A model generated the notes under the pieces. It worked only from the letters and a program-made list of their open reading frames with translations, ran no database searches and was not told where the DNA came from. From NCBI GenBank assembly GCA_037042915.1, contig CM073196.1, positions 1,426,001-1,490,000 of the forward strand: 64,000 nucleotides of DNA. Reading direction: 5' to 3'. The DNA is from Auricularia sp. M13 (lineage: Eukaryota; Basidiomycota; Agaricomycetes; Auriculariales; Auriculariaceae). Positions 46,404 through 57,659 of this stretch are shown here, one piece after another. The translations under genes were made by a program, and so were the position numbers. Numbering within the stretch: position 1 is the first letter of the stretch; each line of letters starts with the position of its first letter.

Positions 46404-47565
46404 TTACAGGAGGAGGCCTGCAGCGAGCGAGGCGATGAGCAGGCCGGAGACGCTGGTCGCGAAGCGCGAGCCAGCGCCGTTGCCCGGGGTGCCCGTGGCA
46501 GCGCCGGTGTTGTCGCCGGTCGTCGCGGCCGGGTCGGAGCCCATGGCCTTCGCCTTGAACGCGGCGGCGGTCTTATCACCGGTGGTCGCAGCGTTGAGGG
46601 AGAAGACCATGCCTTGCTGACAGTGGTTGCCCTGCTTGCAGAACATCCAGATGGGCTTGCTCACGTCGGTAACGGGGAAGCGGAACGGCTCCGGGTTGGA
46701 CGACGCGAGGCGGAAGTCCGAGTCCTGGCCGCCGGCCAACGGCACGCAGGGCGAGTCGAACGTGCTCTGCGTGACGGAGTGGTTGCCACCGACGAACGTG
46801 AAGACGATGGTGTCGCCGACGGCGGCGGTCACGCTCTCCGGGACGAACTTGAGGCCGCCCTGGCCGACCTGGACGGGGATCTCCTTGCCGCCCGTCGTGC
46901 CTGCGGCACCGCCAACAGGCGACGACGGGGCGGGGATGGTGCTCGTGGTGCCAGGGGTGGCCGGGTCAGCAGGCGCTGGGGTTGAGGGTGTGCCTGCGCC
47001 GGGAGCGGGAGTGCTGGCGGCGGGAGCACCGCCAGGGACGGCGGCAGCAGCGTTGCTGATGAAGGTCTGCATCTTCGCGCCTGGGTTGACGGCGAAAACC
47101 ATGCCCGACTGGCAGTGGTTGCCCTGGGCGCAGAAGAACCACAAGGGCGTCGTCGAGTCGGGGACGGTCAGCTTCTTGGTCGGGAACGTCGTTTCCGTTG
47201 CTGCGACCGGGACGCTATAGAAAGAAAGCCCCGATCAGGAACGAGCGGAAGCATATTTTGCGGGGCTGAGACTTACAAGCCAGAGTCTCCTCCGCCTGGA
47301 ACGGGCGTGCAGGGGTTCGCGAGCGTGGACTGGGTGAGCGTGTGGTTCTTGGGGTGGCTGGGGATCCGTCAGTCGGTGGCTGGCTGACCGGCGTGCACGC
47401 CGATCGCACTCACAACTCGAAGGTGATAACATCGCCGGCGTTGGCTGTGACGAAGTTCGGCTCGAAGGTGAGGCCGTTCGCACCGACCTTGACGGTAAAA
47501 TCGGCCGCGTAGACGGACGAGGCGACGAGGGACGAGACAAGAGCGTAACGAGAGAAGGCCAGCAT
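46404..47565 (-). CDS. Extracellular two-domain cupredoxin, probably GPI-anchored
   Basis: The start at 47565 gives MLAFSRYALVSSLVASSVYA, a signal peptide. Two homologous cupredoxin domains follow. The first begins FTVKVGANGLTFEPNFVTAN; after two introns it has FFCAQGNHCQSGM. The second begins VQVGQGGLKFVPESVTAAVG, then FTFVGGNHSVTQSTFDSPC, and FCKQGNHCQQGM. Each has the type 1 copper pattern His...Cys-x4-His-x4-Met. The domains are joined by an Ala/Pro/Thr linker (STPAPGAGTPSTPAPADPAT). The C-terminus ends in a small-residue stretch and a hydrophobic tail (SVSGLLIASLAAGLLL), typical of a GPI signal. Similar fungal 'extracellular serine-rich' proteins sit on the cell surface. The function is unknown; it may bind copper without redox activity. 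Confidence 0.85.
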
Positions 47566-49479
47566 CTTTGCTTGTTGTTGGATGGACGGTGTAGTGGTGT
47601 GAGACAAAGAGTGCAGTGGCAGGGGCGTTCACAGAACAACGACAAAGAAAAGTAACAACAAAAAAGAGAGCGAGAGGGAGTCAATCACCTTCGAGGGGGA
47701 AAAGCCGGAGAGCAAGGACTAAGGCCCATGCGCCTTATATTCCCCCTGCGCCGGAGTTCGAACTGGTTGTTATGGCATCTCCAACAGAAAACCCCCATCG
47801 CCCGCAATCGGTTCTCTCTGGCTAGTGTCTCCTATTGTATCTACCTATTCCACGCCTTTAGTTATCGCAAGACAATTTTTTCCACGAAATGAACAATGGC
47901 AAGACCTCCGACCCCACTTCCTCCTCTCCCCCACCATGAGGCATTTTTGCCTTCAACGAAGACGGCTATGATGTATGTACTTTACGACGGTCGCCCACGT
48001 CTTCCGTATCATTCGCAGCCTCAGGACGTGATGAGCGTCCTGATTCAGATGGCGAGGACAACGCAGCCGTCAAGGGGCCTTGCCAGGGCAATGCACTCTG
48101 TGAGCCCCGTGTGCTGCGTCCGGATAATAGGTATCCTCCACTAGCAGCACATATTATCGTGAGGACAGGAGGATTTGCAAAGCCTCGGCCTCTCCGTCGC
48201 CCGTATCCAAGCCGACCCGACGGCGTCCCCGCGCTGCTTACCGTAGCTTGCGTGCTCAGGCCTGCGCAGCTATTTTTGTGTGCGAGATCGGGTTCGGGAC
48301 GCTTTGTTCTGAATTTGGGAGATACAGGATGTATTGTGCGTGTAATTTTGGCCACGTTCCCATGCAATGCGCGGGAGCTTTGTCGACCTAAATACAGCTG
48401 ATGAACCTTATTGACATCAGGACATCAATGGCAAACATGTGTCCTGCACCGACCTCGACCAAAGACTGAGAACAGTGTCTTCCACTTCCAGCGAGCCTTC
48501 GCGAATGCTCAGTGAATGGGTGCGACCTGTGCAAACAGCACCACTGCGTCTGACAGGAAACAGCCACCGATCCTCGCTGACGACGTTCAAGTCCCTATGC
48601 AACCATGTCTACATTCAGTACCTGCCAGTGCCACTGGAGAATCGCGACGTTGAGAACCAGATACGTGCAACTGTCACAATACTCCTGGCATGACAGCATC
48701 TGCACCCGTCAGGAGTGCGAGTCTACCAAAGGCCCCTACATAAGTCGCTCAACGCACTGCAAGGCTAACACGCTCTACACAACCATCTGTGTCGCTATTA
48801 ATTGCCCATTTGCTCAGCTTCAGTAACTGCGCATAAGCCCAAGCCCTCGTTTCCGGCAACAACAGAACATCGTTTCATGGCGCAGCATCTAGAATTACAG
48901 CTACAACGTCGATACAAAGGCGCGAAGGGGGAAGACCCAGGTCACACGACGGAGAACAATGGCCCAACGGAGGAGGAGGAGGAAAGAAGTCGCGCAGCAA
49001 AGGGTGACAACGGGGGGCCCAAGACAGGCGTCGCAGTGGGTGTTACGGTAACTTACAGTCGTGAAGAAGCAGCAAGCGAGAGCGGAACCCATATATACCA
49101 CACGTCGTCGACTGGCGGACGTGCACGCGTATAAATGGACTCGTGGATGAAGTGGAATGGAATGGAATCAATGCGAGCGTCGCAATGGTGATGCCAGAGT
49201 GGCAGGACAGTCTTGAGGCCGGAACCGAAACTAATCGTGGCGATGGCGGGGGTTTCGCAGCAGTTGATGGATGGATGGGTGAACACCAGAAGTGGGTAGC
49301 ACTGAGCACAAGCACACGCAGAAAAGACCAGGAGGAAAAAATACTGTATGGGGGCCGCCCTCAGCGCGCACCACGTAGTGGTGACCTGCATCCTCGCGGA
49401 CAGCAACCGTCGCATCAGCGCCAGGGGCGCCGCCAACGAGGAGCAAAAGGGGCCCATGAACGGCATATGCCGTCAATAA
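47566..49479. other. Long spacer without a supportable gene
   Basis: About 1.9 kb. Short open frames exist on both strands (the largest minus-strand one at 49053-49466), but none shows domain features, credible splicing or regular composition. I see no tRNA, no terminal repeats and no poly-A tail. Part is the 5' region of the cupredoxin gene and part the 3' region of the gene at 49480. Confidence 0.4.
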
Positions 49480-51155
49480 TCAAAGCTCGGCAGCGCGGCG
49501 CGCGCCACCGTGTCCAAAGTCGAACGTCTTAGCCGCCAAGTCGTCGAATCCGAATTTGTAGGGCGACGCGAGCGCGACGGGCGGCAGACGCAGCGGCGCG
49601 CCCGAGCTCGGGAACGTCGGCGTGTTCATGCCGCGCGGGAAGAGGTGGTCGAGCGGCGTGCGTGGCGCCGGCGCAGGGTGTGCGGGCGCGGGCGTGCTGC
49701 GGTCGAAGTAGAACGCAGACATGGACGCGGGGAACGCGGCCTCCGTGGGCGTCGGGGCCCAGAAGCGCTCTCCGCGCACCGTCTTGCGCTCATCTGCATC
49801 GCGATTCAGAGGGGGCGGATCGGCGGGGGCATGGATCAGCTGATTGAGTGGGGTGATGGGCATTGGGCTCGGCGCCGCACGCAGCATTCCCCCGCTAGCC
49901 GGTGCTGCTGCTGCTGCCGCTGCGAGGTAACCCTCCGCAGGCGGGATGGCTACGGTGAGATTCGGCCTTTTGAGGCGCTTAGGCAGCGGCGCGAGCAGTG
50001 GGAGCTCTTCAATCAGCGACTCGACATTGAAAAGCGGGGCAAAAGTCGAAGTCGAGACAATGGTCGGGCTCGGTAGCAGCGCGGGCTGTTCCAGCGGAGA
50101 GGCAGAGAACGGGAGCGGGAACAAGACCGGACGCCAGAGCTTGACAAAGCCTTGGTCGCTGTGGACCAGGGAAAACTGGCAGGCAAGTACCAGCAGGTTT
50201 TTCTGACCCGGGTCGGTCTGCGACTGGAAGCGCAGGAGGACGAGGGTGTCTTCGTAAGAGGGAGAGGGGGTCGTGTCGAGAGAAATCGTGTCGTTTGGGG
50301 TCGTTTCGTGTCGTTCATGGTTGGGGCGAGTGAGGAGGCGTGATAAAAAGTCGGGCGCAAGGGGGGCCGAATATTCGTAAGAGCTAAGGTTGTTCCGGGC
50401 GACAGGGAGGACCGGGACGTCGTGCGAGGCCACGAGGGCACCAGCGCAGTAGATGCTGGTGGAGCAGCGCAGCTGGAGCTCTTGCTTTGAAGAGACCGTT
50501 ACCAGCGAGCTGACGGACGCAATGGCGTCCGGGCCAATAGATAGGCCGACGTGGGCAAGCACCGTCGGGCACGGGGACTGGGCGAGCAAGGGAATGACAG
50601 GAGCCAGGGGGCCGCGTGCGGCCTGCGGAGTCTGGTCCAGGGCGAACGCGGGGAGCGCGGGCGGGGCGTCGGCGACGCGAGCACAGACGCGGTCTGGGGC
50701 ACAGACGGCGAGGCCGGCGACGAACAGGTCGGGGGCGCCGCCGAAGACGTCGTCGAGCGGGAAGTCGGAGAGCGGCGAGAGCGAGGCGAGGGAGGCGCCG
50801 TCGGCGCTTGCGAGGCTTGGGGTGCCGACGCTGGGGCTGAGGGCGGGCGTTGCGGGCGAGTGGAGCTGGGCCATGTAGTGGTCGTGGGCGAAGAAGGACG
50901 GGCGGCCCCTAGTCCTGAGACGCGTGCCTGTTAGGGGTGGCCGTCAGACTGCATTCCGGACGTGCCGTGCCGCTGGCTGGGGCTGCATACCTGGCGCTGC
51001 CGCCGCGAGCGAGCCCACGCGCTGGCGCTTGTAGGACACGTCCGGGCTGGTGCTGGCGCGTTTGAGCATCTGGCGCGGGGAGCGGGAGGCCGAGGACAGG
51101 TCCGGCGACGACGAGGCGCGTCGGAGGGCGCGTGGGGCGGCGGGGGCGGCGTGCA
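49480..51155 (-). CDS. Uncharacterised Ser/Pro/Ala-rich protein
   Basis: I do not recognise this gene. Two exons on the minus strand (51155-50991 and 50927-49480) join across a 63-nt intron with a good donor (GTATGC) and acceptor (CTAACAG). The protein starts MHAAPAAPRALRRASSSPDL with two RRASSSPD/KRASTSPD-like repeats, then YKRQRVGS and TRGRPSFFAHDHYMAQLHSP, followed by a Ser/Pro-rich region. The middle has a more ordered stretch (LQLRCSTSIYCAGALVASHD; SYEYSAPLAPDFLSRLL; EDTLVLLRFQSQTDPGQKN; LLVLACQFSLVHSDQGFVKL) that could be a beta-rich domain, then KRLKRPNLTVAIPP and a disordered tail. The basic, phosphosite-like N-terminus and the KRLKRP patch suggest a nuclear protein, possibly a transcription regulator; this is inference. 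Confidence 0.62.
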
Positions 51156-51471
51156 TTATGGCGGGAATATATGCTCCCTGGAAAAGTAAGAAGGGCGAAA
51201 GAAGCAGGGCGGGCGGAGTTTGGAGATGGCGCGATCCGCAGGAGGGTATATAAACGACCCCGCGTCCGCGTGCTGCCCCCCCGTGCCCGCCCGCCCCGCC
51301 CCCGGCCAGCCCGTCGTCCCTGCCCCGCCCGCCGGCCCCGGCGCCGCAGCCTGCCCGCAAGCGGAGTTTGGACGCCCCCTTCCTCCGACCGCTGCCGGCC
51401 AGCACCTCCCGTACGTGGTCCTGCTCCGCCGGTCTGGGCGCCTCTCGCGCCCCTTCGGCACTTTATCTCCG
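51156..51471. promoter_or_regulatory. Divergent intergenic region between the unknown gene and ABD1
   Basis: 316 bp of GC-rich sequence between two divergent start codons. A TATA-like GGGTATATAAACG is seen near 51243-51255, pointing to ABD1 with a leader of about 200 bp. Confidence 0.5.
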
Positions 51472-53190
51472 ATGCCCGTGGGCTCGCGATTTGACCCTGT
51501 TAGGGACGCGCTGGCTTCGCCTGAAGTGCCCTTGCACCCGTTCCAGTTCCCCCCGCCGCCGCCGTCGCCCTCTGCCTCCCGCCCCTCGTCGTCCAACCAC
51601 CCCCAGCCGCCAGAGCCAGAGCCAGAGCCGGTCCCAATGTCGTCCAGCAGCGCAGTGCCCTATGCACCCACCCACAGAGTCTCGCCGCCGGGCTCGGTCC
51701 TCGTCCCGCTCACCCAGGCCGACCTGCAGCGTTTCTTGCATCCCAAGAACAGGCTGCGCGCCCCAGGCACCGCCAGGAAGGCCATAGAGGCCATCTACGA
51801 GCGCAACGGCCTCATGCCGATTTTGCGCGGGGAGCACAACACCGGTACCAAGCGCGCGCGAGACCCAGACGCCCCGCAGTCCTCGCGGCCCGCAAAGCGC
51901 ACACGGGACAGCGGCGCCGTCATGGAACACTGTGAGCCCGTCTCTCAGCCCGGGAGCGCGTCCCGGAGTGCTCACGAGCCCGCAGACAATAAGCGCGCAA
52001 ACGTCTCGGTCGACCAGCGCGTCGAGTCGCCCATCATCGGTCTCAAGAATTTCAACAACTGGATCAAATCCGTCCTCATTGCCAAATTCACCCGCAACCT
52101 ATTCGACCACGGCAAGAACGACCCTCCCAAGGGACGCGTGCTCGACATGGGCTGCGGCAAGGGTGGTGACTTGCAAAAATGGAGCAAGGCCCGCGTCGCC
52201 GAATACGTCGGCCTTGGTGCGCCCGCAGCTAGCATCCATTGCCCGCATGCTAACGCACGTTCCACCCAGACATTGCTGCCGTCTCAGTCGATCAGGCCCG
52301 AGACCGCTGGCAGACCATGAGGGGAAGGAAGTTTCGCGCTACCTTCGCCGCAGTGGACTGCTTCACTGTAAGCGCCATCTCACTCTTCCAGCCTGCTATC
52401 TCGCTGACAGCGTCGCTTCCAGGAATCCATCGACTCTGTTCTCCCACCCGAGGTGCATTCGGTTCCATTCGACGTCGTCTCGATGCAGTTCTGCATGCAC
52501 TATGCATTCGAGTCGGAGGCCAAAGCCGAGACCATGATTCAAAACGTTGCGACGCATCTCCGGCCGGGCGGCATCTTCGTCGGGACGATACCTAACAGTG
52601 TCCTGCTTATGGGTCGGCTCGATGAGCTCCCGGAGGACACTCCGGCCGACCAGCTGGAGTGGGGAAACAGCGTGTACCGCATCCGCTTCGACTCGCGCGA
52701 CGATCGGCCGCTCTACGGCCAGCGGTACAGTTTCTACCTCAAGGATGCTGTCGATGACGTCCCGGAATATGTTGTCCATTGGGACAATTTCCTCGAGTGC
52801 GTCATTATTTCGTTTCGCTTTTCGGTCTAGCGCGTTTCAAGGGTGGCGGCTGATTCGCCGCGTCTCTTGCTTTGCAGTCTCGCCGCGAAGCATGGTCTGC
52901 GACTGCTATACCGCGAAGAATTCCACGACGTGTTCGATGCCGAGCGCGACGATGCCGAGTTTGGGCCGCTCCTCGAGCGCATGCGCGTCGTCGACGCCGA
53001 GGGCGAGAGCCAAATTGACGAGGATCAATGGGAGGCTGCCAGTACGCACTAACGCATCGATTTATGCCTCCCCGGCGTGGCCGTCTGACGCGATCCTTCC
53101 CTTTTGGCAGACATCTACATCGCGTTCGCATTTGTCAAGACCGACCCCGCAAACGACGAAGAAGAAGCGTACGACCCGTCTCTAGTATGA
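51472..53190 (+). CDS. ABD1: mRNA cap guanine-N7 methyltransferase
   Basis: The start at 51472 gives MPVGSRFDPVRDALASPEVP; a Pro-rich N-terminal region precedes the enzyme. After a 54-nt intron (51932-51985) the sequence reads VESPIIGLKNFNNWIKSVLI, the family signature, then VLDMGCGKGGDLQKWSKARV (SAM-binding motif I), FDVVSMQFCMHYAFESEAKA, THLRPGGIFVGTIPNSVLL, YSFYLKDAVDDVPEYVVHWD, LREEFHDVF-like YREEFHDVFDAE and, in the last exon, IYIAFAFVKTDP. Stop at 53188-53190. Abd1 methylates the 5' cap of nuclear pre-mRNA with SAM. The N-terminal extension (about 150 residues) is longer than in yeast and low in complexity; a downstream ATG at 51637 is an alternative start. Confidence 0.92.
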
Positions 53191-53662
53191 CGACCACTTC
53201 ACATGAACACATCTTGACTGCTATCTCGCCCGTCCTTGCTGTCGCTCACATCTGATATCCAATCTGTGTGTGTACTAAAACATTTGTACTTCTGTAAAAA
53301 TCCGATTGCTCCTGAGCACCCGGTTCATGCTCAGGCTGTGCTTCGGCGCTCTCCGGCTCTCCCGCCGCTCAGCCGGTGCTCCTGAGCACGAGAGCACGAG
53401 AGCGCATGAGCGTTTCGTGACTTCAGCACCTACGACACAACGCTCTTCAGATACATAGGTACTGTAGTATGAAAATGATACATTGTATCAATAATTATAC
53501 CCAAATTATACATGTAAATCAGTTATTGAACGGAATGAAAAATTCCATGCCTTGTCCGTGCACCACTCACAGAAATTATACATAGCCCGCATTTACTGTA
53601 ATGTGATGCATTGCATTGGTCGCCGGGATGGATGGCAGGGCTTTTGCGGAGCTCGAAAAAAC
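53191..53662. other. Intergenic spacer with GAGCAC/GTGCTC-rich patch
   Basis: A+T-richer DNA between ABD1 and the LINE 3' end. At about 53310-53425 there is a dense patch of GAGCAC, GTGCTC and GAGC motifs in both orientations that could fold on itself. No gene is seen. Confidence 0.45.
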
Positions 53663-53860
53663 TTTTTTTTTTTTTTTTTTTTTGGTGGAGCGTCAGCTTA
53701 GACCGCGGCCACATAGTGGTCCGGTTTTAAGCCTTTCTGCAACAAGTTGTCAGAGCTGAGAAACGGGTGTTATTCCGCTTTTGACGAGTCGACTCCTCCC
53801 GGAGAAATCGCACTTAGCACGCCTCATTGAGGCAGTGTGGGGCTTGGAATGAGGGTCTTT

Positions 53861-56636
53861 TTAACCAACGCCTCGGGCGGTACGCCGTCCTGTACCCACT
53901 AAAACTCCGGGATATTTCTTTTTATACTCAGCCAGATATGGAGCGGGGTCCATGTTGTTACGCCACGTGCCGTGTCGTAGGTGGGAGTCGAGTGCTCGTC
54001 TCCCGAATTTGTACTTATTGGAGAATTGGTGATCTAGGATAACCCGCCGCTTAATTGCGGCTTTCCAGCGCAGCAGTACCTGCCCCGGCGTCAATCTTCG
54101 TGCCGGGTCGCTGTTGTGCTCTATTCGGAGCTCGCATCTCATTTTCCAGATCAGGAAAGCGGATTCGGAGATTACTATCCGAAAGGCGCGTGCCAGGCCG
54201 GCGCCTCGTTGTCCCCACATGCCCGCTGGCCGTATCGTCGCGCATCCCAGAATCGTGCCCAGGTTGATTTCGACCGTGATGCACTTGTGCCGCAGGAACT
54301 CTCTTGTCATCCGCCACACCGTTGCTTGGCCCGAGTCCGGGCACTCGAGGAGGATGTGCTCGAGTGATTCCACGACATCGCAGGTTGGGCAACGTTCGCG
54401 GGCCTGCCACGGCTGGGGCATTTTGGCGTAGTACGCACCGACTTTGTGCGCATTGTGTAGTCCTTTCCATAGGAAGACGCGGGCTGGCTTCGAGATGTCT
54501 CTATCCGCCGTCCCGCGCCAGAGCTGTTCCTGCGATGGGCGCGGTTCTCCTGCCTCGCTAATGTCTCTGACGACTCGCTCTATCATCTGGGTTGTCGCCT
54601 GGCGTGTCGAGCCCTGGGCTGCCTTTGTTGCCTTGATGCCTCTGTGCGCATCGCATTGGCGCATGTTCAGGATGCTGACTCCTGGCACGTCAAATTCGGC
54701 CCACTGGCGTACGTCCAGGTCCAGCGTCGGGGCCCACAGTACTGCCGTCTGTGCTCTTTGCACATTGTCTCGTATTGATCTATCACTGTTCGCCATCCTT
54801 TTGGGCACGTATTGGAGTGTCGTTTCCGCGTGGCGCGCGCGCAGCGCTGCCGTCGCCGCGCGGAGCGCGGGCCCCGCTGTCGTCAAATCGCACCATCCCC
54901 TCGCTTCATGGCTGTGGCGCCGCAGCGTGAGCGCCTGTACGACCTGTTTGCATGGCATCTTGATCTCCAGCGGGGCGTCCCTCGCTGACGTTTGTACGAC
55001 CGCGCAGACTGCCAGTGCCATGCATCGCACGAATGAGTGTGTGGGACCTGGGCACCTATAATATAGGTCTGCGTGCTCGCCGTTGGGAAAATGTGCCGAG
55101 AATGCGCTCTCCGCGTCTGCTGTGTCCGCCATCTGCATTGCTCCGCATATGATGACCTGGATTCCTGGTCGTCGCGTGCCTGGTGGCTGGCGGGCTCCTG
55201 CCCGTTCTCGGATCTGGGCCTGCGGTGCCAGCTTGCCCAGGGAGAATACCTCCCCGAATACTCGTCCCATGTCTTCTGGGCGCTGCGCTGTCGTTGCAGA
55301 CGAGTCGAAGGCAATGGCCTTGCCTTGTTGCAGTGCCGAGTCTCGAGACTGGGCCAGGGCAGTCCATGCCGTGGGGCTTGGAGCCTGGTCGACAGTCGAT
55401 AGGTTCCATTTTTCGGCGATGTCGCTTAGTAACCCCTCCGCAAGGGATTGGCATCTGTGGGGGTTTCTGCATCCTATTGCTCTGTCCTGTTTGCAGTTGT
55501 CGCACCGGCAGCGTCTACTTTCCGTGTGGTCTGCTTCATCGAGCTCTGCGATTTCCTCGAGCTCTGCCACCGTGCGCACTAGGTGGACGCTGCGTAGGCA
55601 GCGCAGCGCTCCTCTGCGGCTGTGCATGGTAGAGACGTTGAGCATGGCCGGGTGCGCCCAGAGCGGCGCTGATTCTCGAATGGCGAGCGGGAGAACTGGG
55701 GCGTCGACTATTACCCCGTATTTCGCCGCCGTCTTGAGCATTTGGCGTAGCATGAGGGGGAGGCGCTGTACGTTCGGTCGCCATGCTTGGTAGAACGGGT
55801 TTATGCGTTGTTCGGGTGGGATCCGTTCACGCTGTTCCGCGACTATTGCATCGCTAAAGATAATGTCCGCAAGCATTGCCCATGCTGGGCGCTTGGATGG
55901 TGGTTCCATGTACGCGCTGATCCACGCGAGGTGCTGCGCTTCGTTTCGTTCCTCTACGTGCAGCAGGTTCAGGCCTCCGTCTTCTCGTCGGCGGCGGAGA
56001 GTCTCCATGTTGATTGGATGTTTTTTGGTACCCTTCCACAGGAAGTCGAGTGTCATTTTATCCAGGCTACGCTCCACCGAGAGCGGCATGCCTTGCGCCG
56101 CCGCAAGGTATTGCGAGTGTCCTCCGATGATTGCTTGCGATATGATGCTGCGTCCGTTGAGGGACGGTCTGGAGCGTTCCCAGCTCTTCAGGACGTTCGC
56201 GAGTTTGTCGAGCATCTTGGACCAGGCGCCTACGACTCCGACTTCATTGCCAGGCCACGCACCTAGGATTCTTGTTGGTTCCCCGTCTCGGGCTATTCGT
56301 ATGGTGTCCGGCAGCACCGGGCCCGTGGGGTGTAGCTTCCGTGATGTTATCACCTGGTTCCTATACTGTGCGGTCCCCATTGGGATTACTTCCGTCTTTT
56401 GGATGTTAAATTTTGCTCCAGAGGCTCTGCACCAGTCGTCCAGGATGGCGCAGAGGCGGTCGTATGAGTCCGTCGACGCTAGGTATGCCGTCGTGTCATC
56501 GGCGTACAGTGTGGCGATTAATTTCTCTGTTAGCCCAGGTATCCTCAGGCCGCTCAGTTCTGATCTGCGCAGCATGGCCGACAGGGGTTCGATCGCGAGA
56601 TTGAACAGAAGGCACGATAATGGGTCACCTTGACGT
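53861..56636 (-). CDS. LINE ORF2 polyprotein: reverse transcriptase C-terminal half, RNase H, zinc region
   Basis: An open frame with no stops from element A to the stop at 53861-53863. In order: RQGDPLSCLLFNLAIEPL (RT palm entry), TLYADDTTAYLAS (catalytic YADD), GAKFNIQKTEVIPMG, thumb and connection segments (GRSIISQAIIGGHSQYLAAA; FLWKGTKKHPINMETL; GGLNLLHVEERNEAQHLAWI), a Cys-rich patch CRCDNCKQDRAIGCRNPHRC, a degenerate-looking RNase H region, and the terminal zinc segment CPTCDVVESLEHILLECP with PGVLVGTG at the end. The YADD is intact. The N-terminal fingers and any endonuclease are not in the window. It is not functional as it stands because element A splits it, but the absence of stops suggests the LINE was young when it was hit. 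Confidence 0.9.
56632..56636. repeat. Predicted left target-site duplication of LTR element A
   Basis: The five bases GACGT lie directly before the LTR start and belong to the LINE reading frame. If element A inserted normally, GACGT should follow its far LTR outside the window. This is a prediction. Confidence 0.4.
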
Positions 56637-57491
56637 TGTCACGGCAGAGCGCTCGTCACTCGCCGAGACCGACGCCCAAGAGAGGAGAGAAGGACGAGGA
56701 AGAACGGACAAGCGGTACAATTGACCAGACCAAACCTAGGGTACACGCATCTACACCCCACAACCTATATACCCATCCCCAAGGTCCACTGATCCGGTCC
56801 ATGGTGATCCCGGAGCTAAAGGGTCCATCCACCATCGTCTCCCATAGTGCTAGCACTCTACCACACCTCCAGTCGAACAGGGTCCGAGACAGGGCGAAGG
56901 TGCCGAGGTATGCCACACATACACACACCCACCGAGTGCACGGACCGAGAAGGAGGGCACCTCCCGAGTACACGGGGCGAGCGCCGAGCTGTTGAAGCCA
57001 CGGGCCGAGGGTCCGAGGATGTAGCCGAGCTTGTACCAGGTGATGATAACCGACCTACTATCCATCCGAGGGGTACCGTACCGACGAGAGGTCCAATAGA
57101 GGCGTTTCCGACCCTCCGAGGTTGCCCAGGGTGACCCACCGAGTCCGCCCGAGGTCCAAAGGGGGTTCTGGAGCCTGCCCCGAGCACCACAACGCCCATA
57201 TCCGACGCATACAGCGAGGGGGGAGCTGCCGAACATTGGTCCGAAGGTGAGAAGCCTCCACCGAGCCGAATTGGGGTATGCACCGAGGTCGTCTCACCCC
57301 TAGGTAGGTAGAGAGCGGCGTGCAGATCATATCCCGAGTTGAACAGCCCGAGGTGTATAACTCTGGCCGAGTCTCCGTCCGAGGGTAAGCAGTGCGCCGA
57401 CTGTATGCAGCAGCGACCGAACGCTCGGCGAAGCGGCGTAAAACCCGCGGGCAAGCGGACAGAGCTTGCGACGGCCGTGATGACCGCAACA
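56637..57491 (-). repeat. LTR of element A (inverted)
   Basis: 855 bp that is the reverse complement of the two element B LTRs, with clear divergence: about 80% similar by reading translated frames. In this orientation it starts TGTCACGGCAGAGCG and ends CCGCAACA, with TG...CA ends. The internal TATA box appears reversed near 56765-56772. Pentamers that read CTCGG in B appear here as CCGAG, as expected for an inverted copy. It is followed by the inverted polypurine tract (TAACCCCCCCTTCAAG at 57491-57506). Confidence 0.9.
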
Positions 57492-57659
57492 TAACCCCCC
57501 CTTCAAGCCGCGAGCCGAGGGAGCGTCCGAGGGAGGGAGGCGCAAGGCGGGGAGGGCGAAATGACGGGCCGAGGGCGCCGCGGACTGAATGGCCATTCAA
57601 TTCGCGGTTTGACATAAAGCTTCGGCCTGTCGTTTTGCTTCTTGTCCTCATACCACCAC

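Larger units (their letters stand above)
53663..56636 (-). mobile_element. Non-LTR retrotransposon (LINE), 3' part, interrupted by LTR element A
   Basis: Orientation is minus: the poly-A tail appears as 21 T at 53663-53683, followed by the 3' UTR and a long ORF running up to 56636, where LTR element A begins. The reading frame breaks off inside the reverse transcriptase just before the QGDPLS block, so the LINE probably continues beyond element A, outside the window. The 3' UTR shares several blocks with the LINE at 6132-7125. The left flank is GAGCTCGAAAAAAC; the matching target duplication would lie past the window. The length visible (3.0 kb) plus an RT N-terminal half would suit a typical fungal LINE of about 5-6 kb. 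Confidence 0.9.

Noticed and set aside
46173-46985. 270-residue plus-strand frame
   Set aside because: Antisense to the second cupredoxin domain, which has a clear copper motif on the minus strand.
47750-47780. GAGTTCGAACTGG as a tRNA T-arm
   Set aside because: No cloverleaf could be built on either strand.
53861-56575. Start of the LINE protein at the Met encoded at 56575
   Set aside because: The frame stays open upstream and contains the conserved QGDPLS block, so that Met is internal, not a start.
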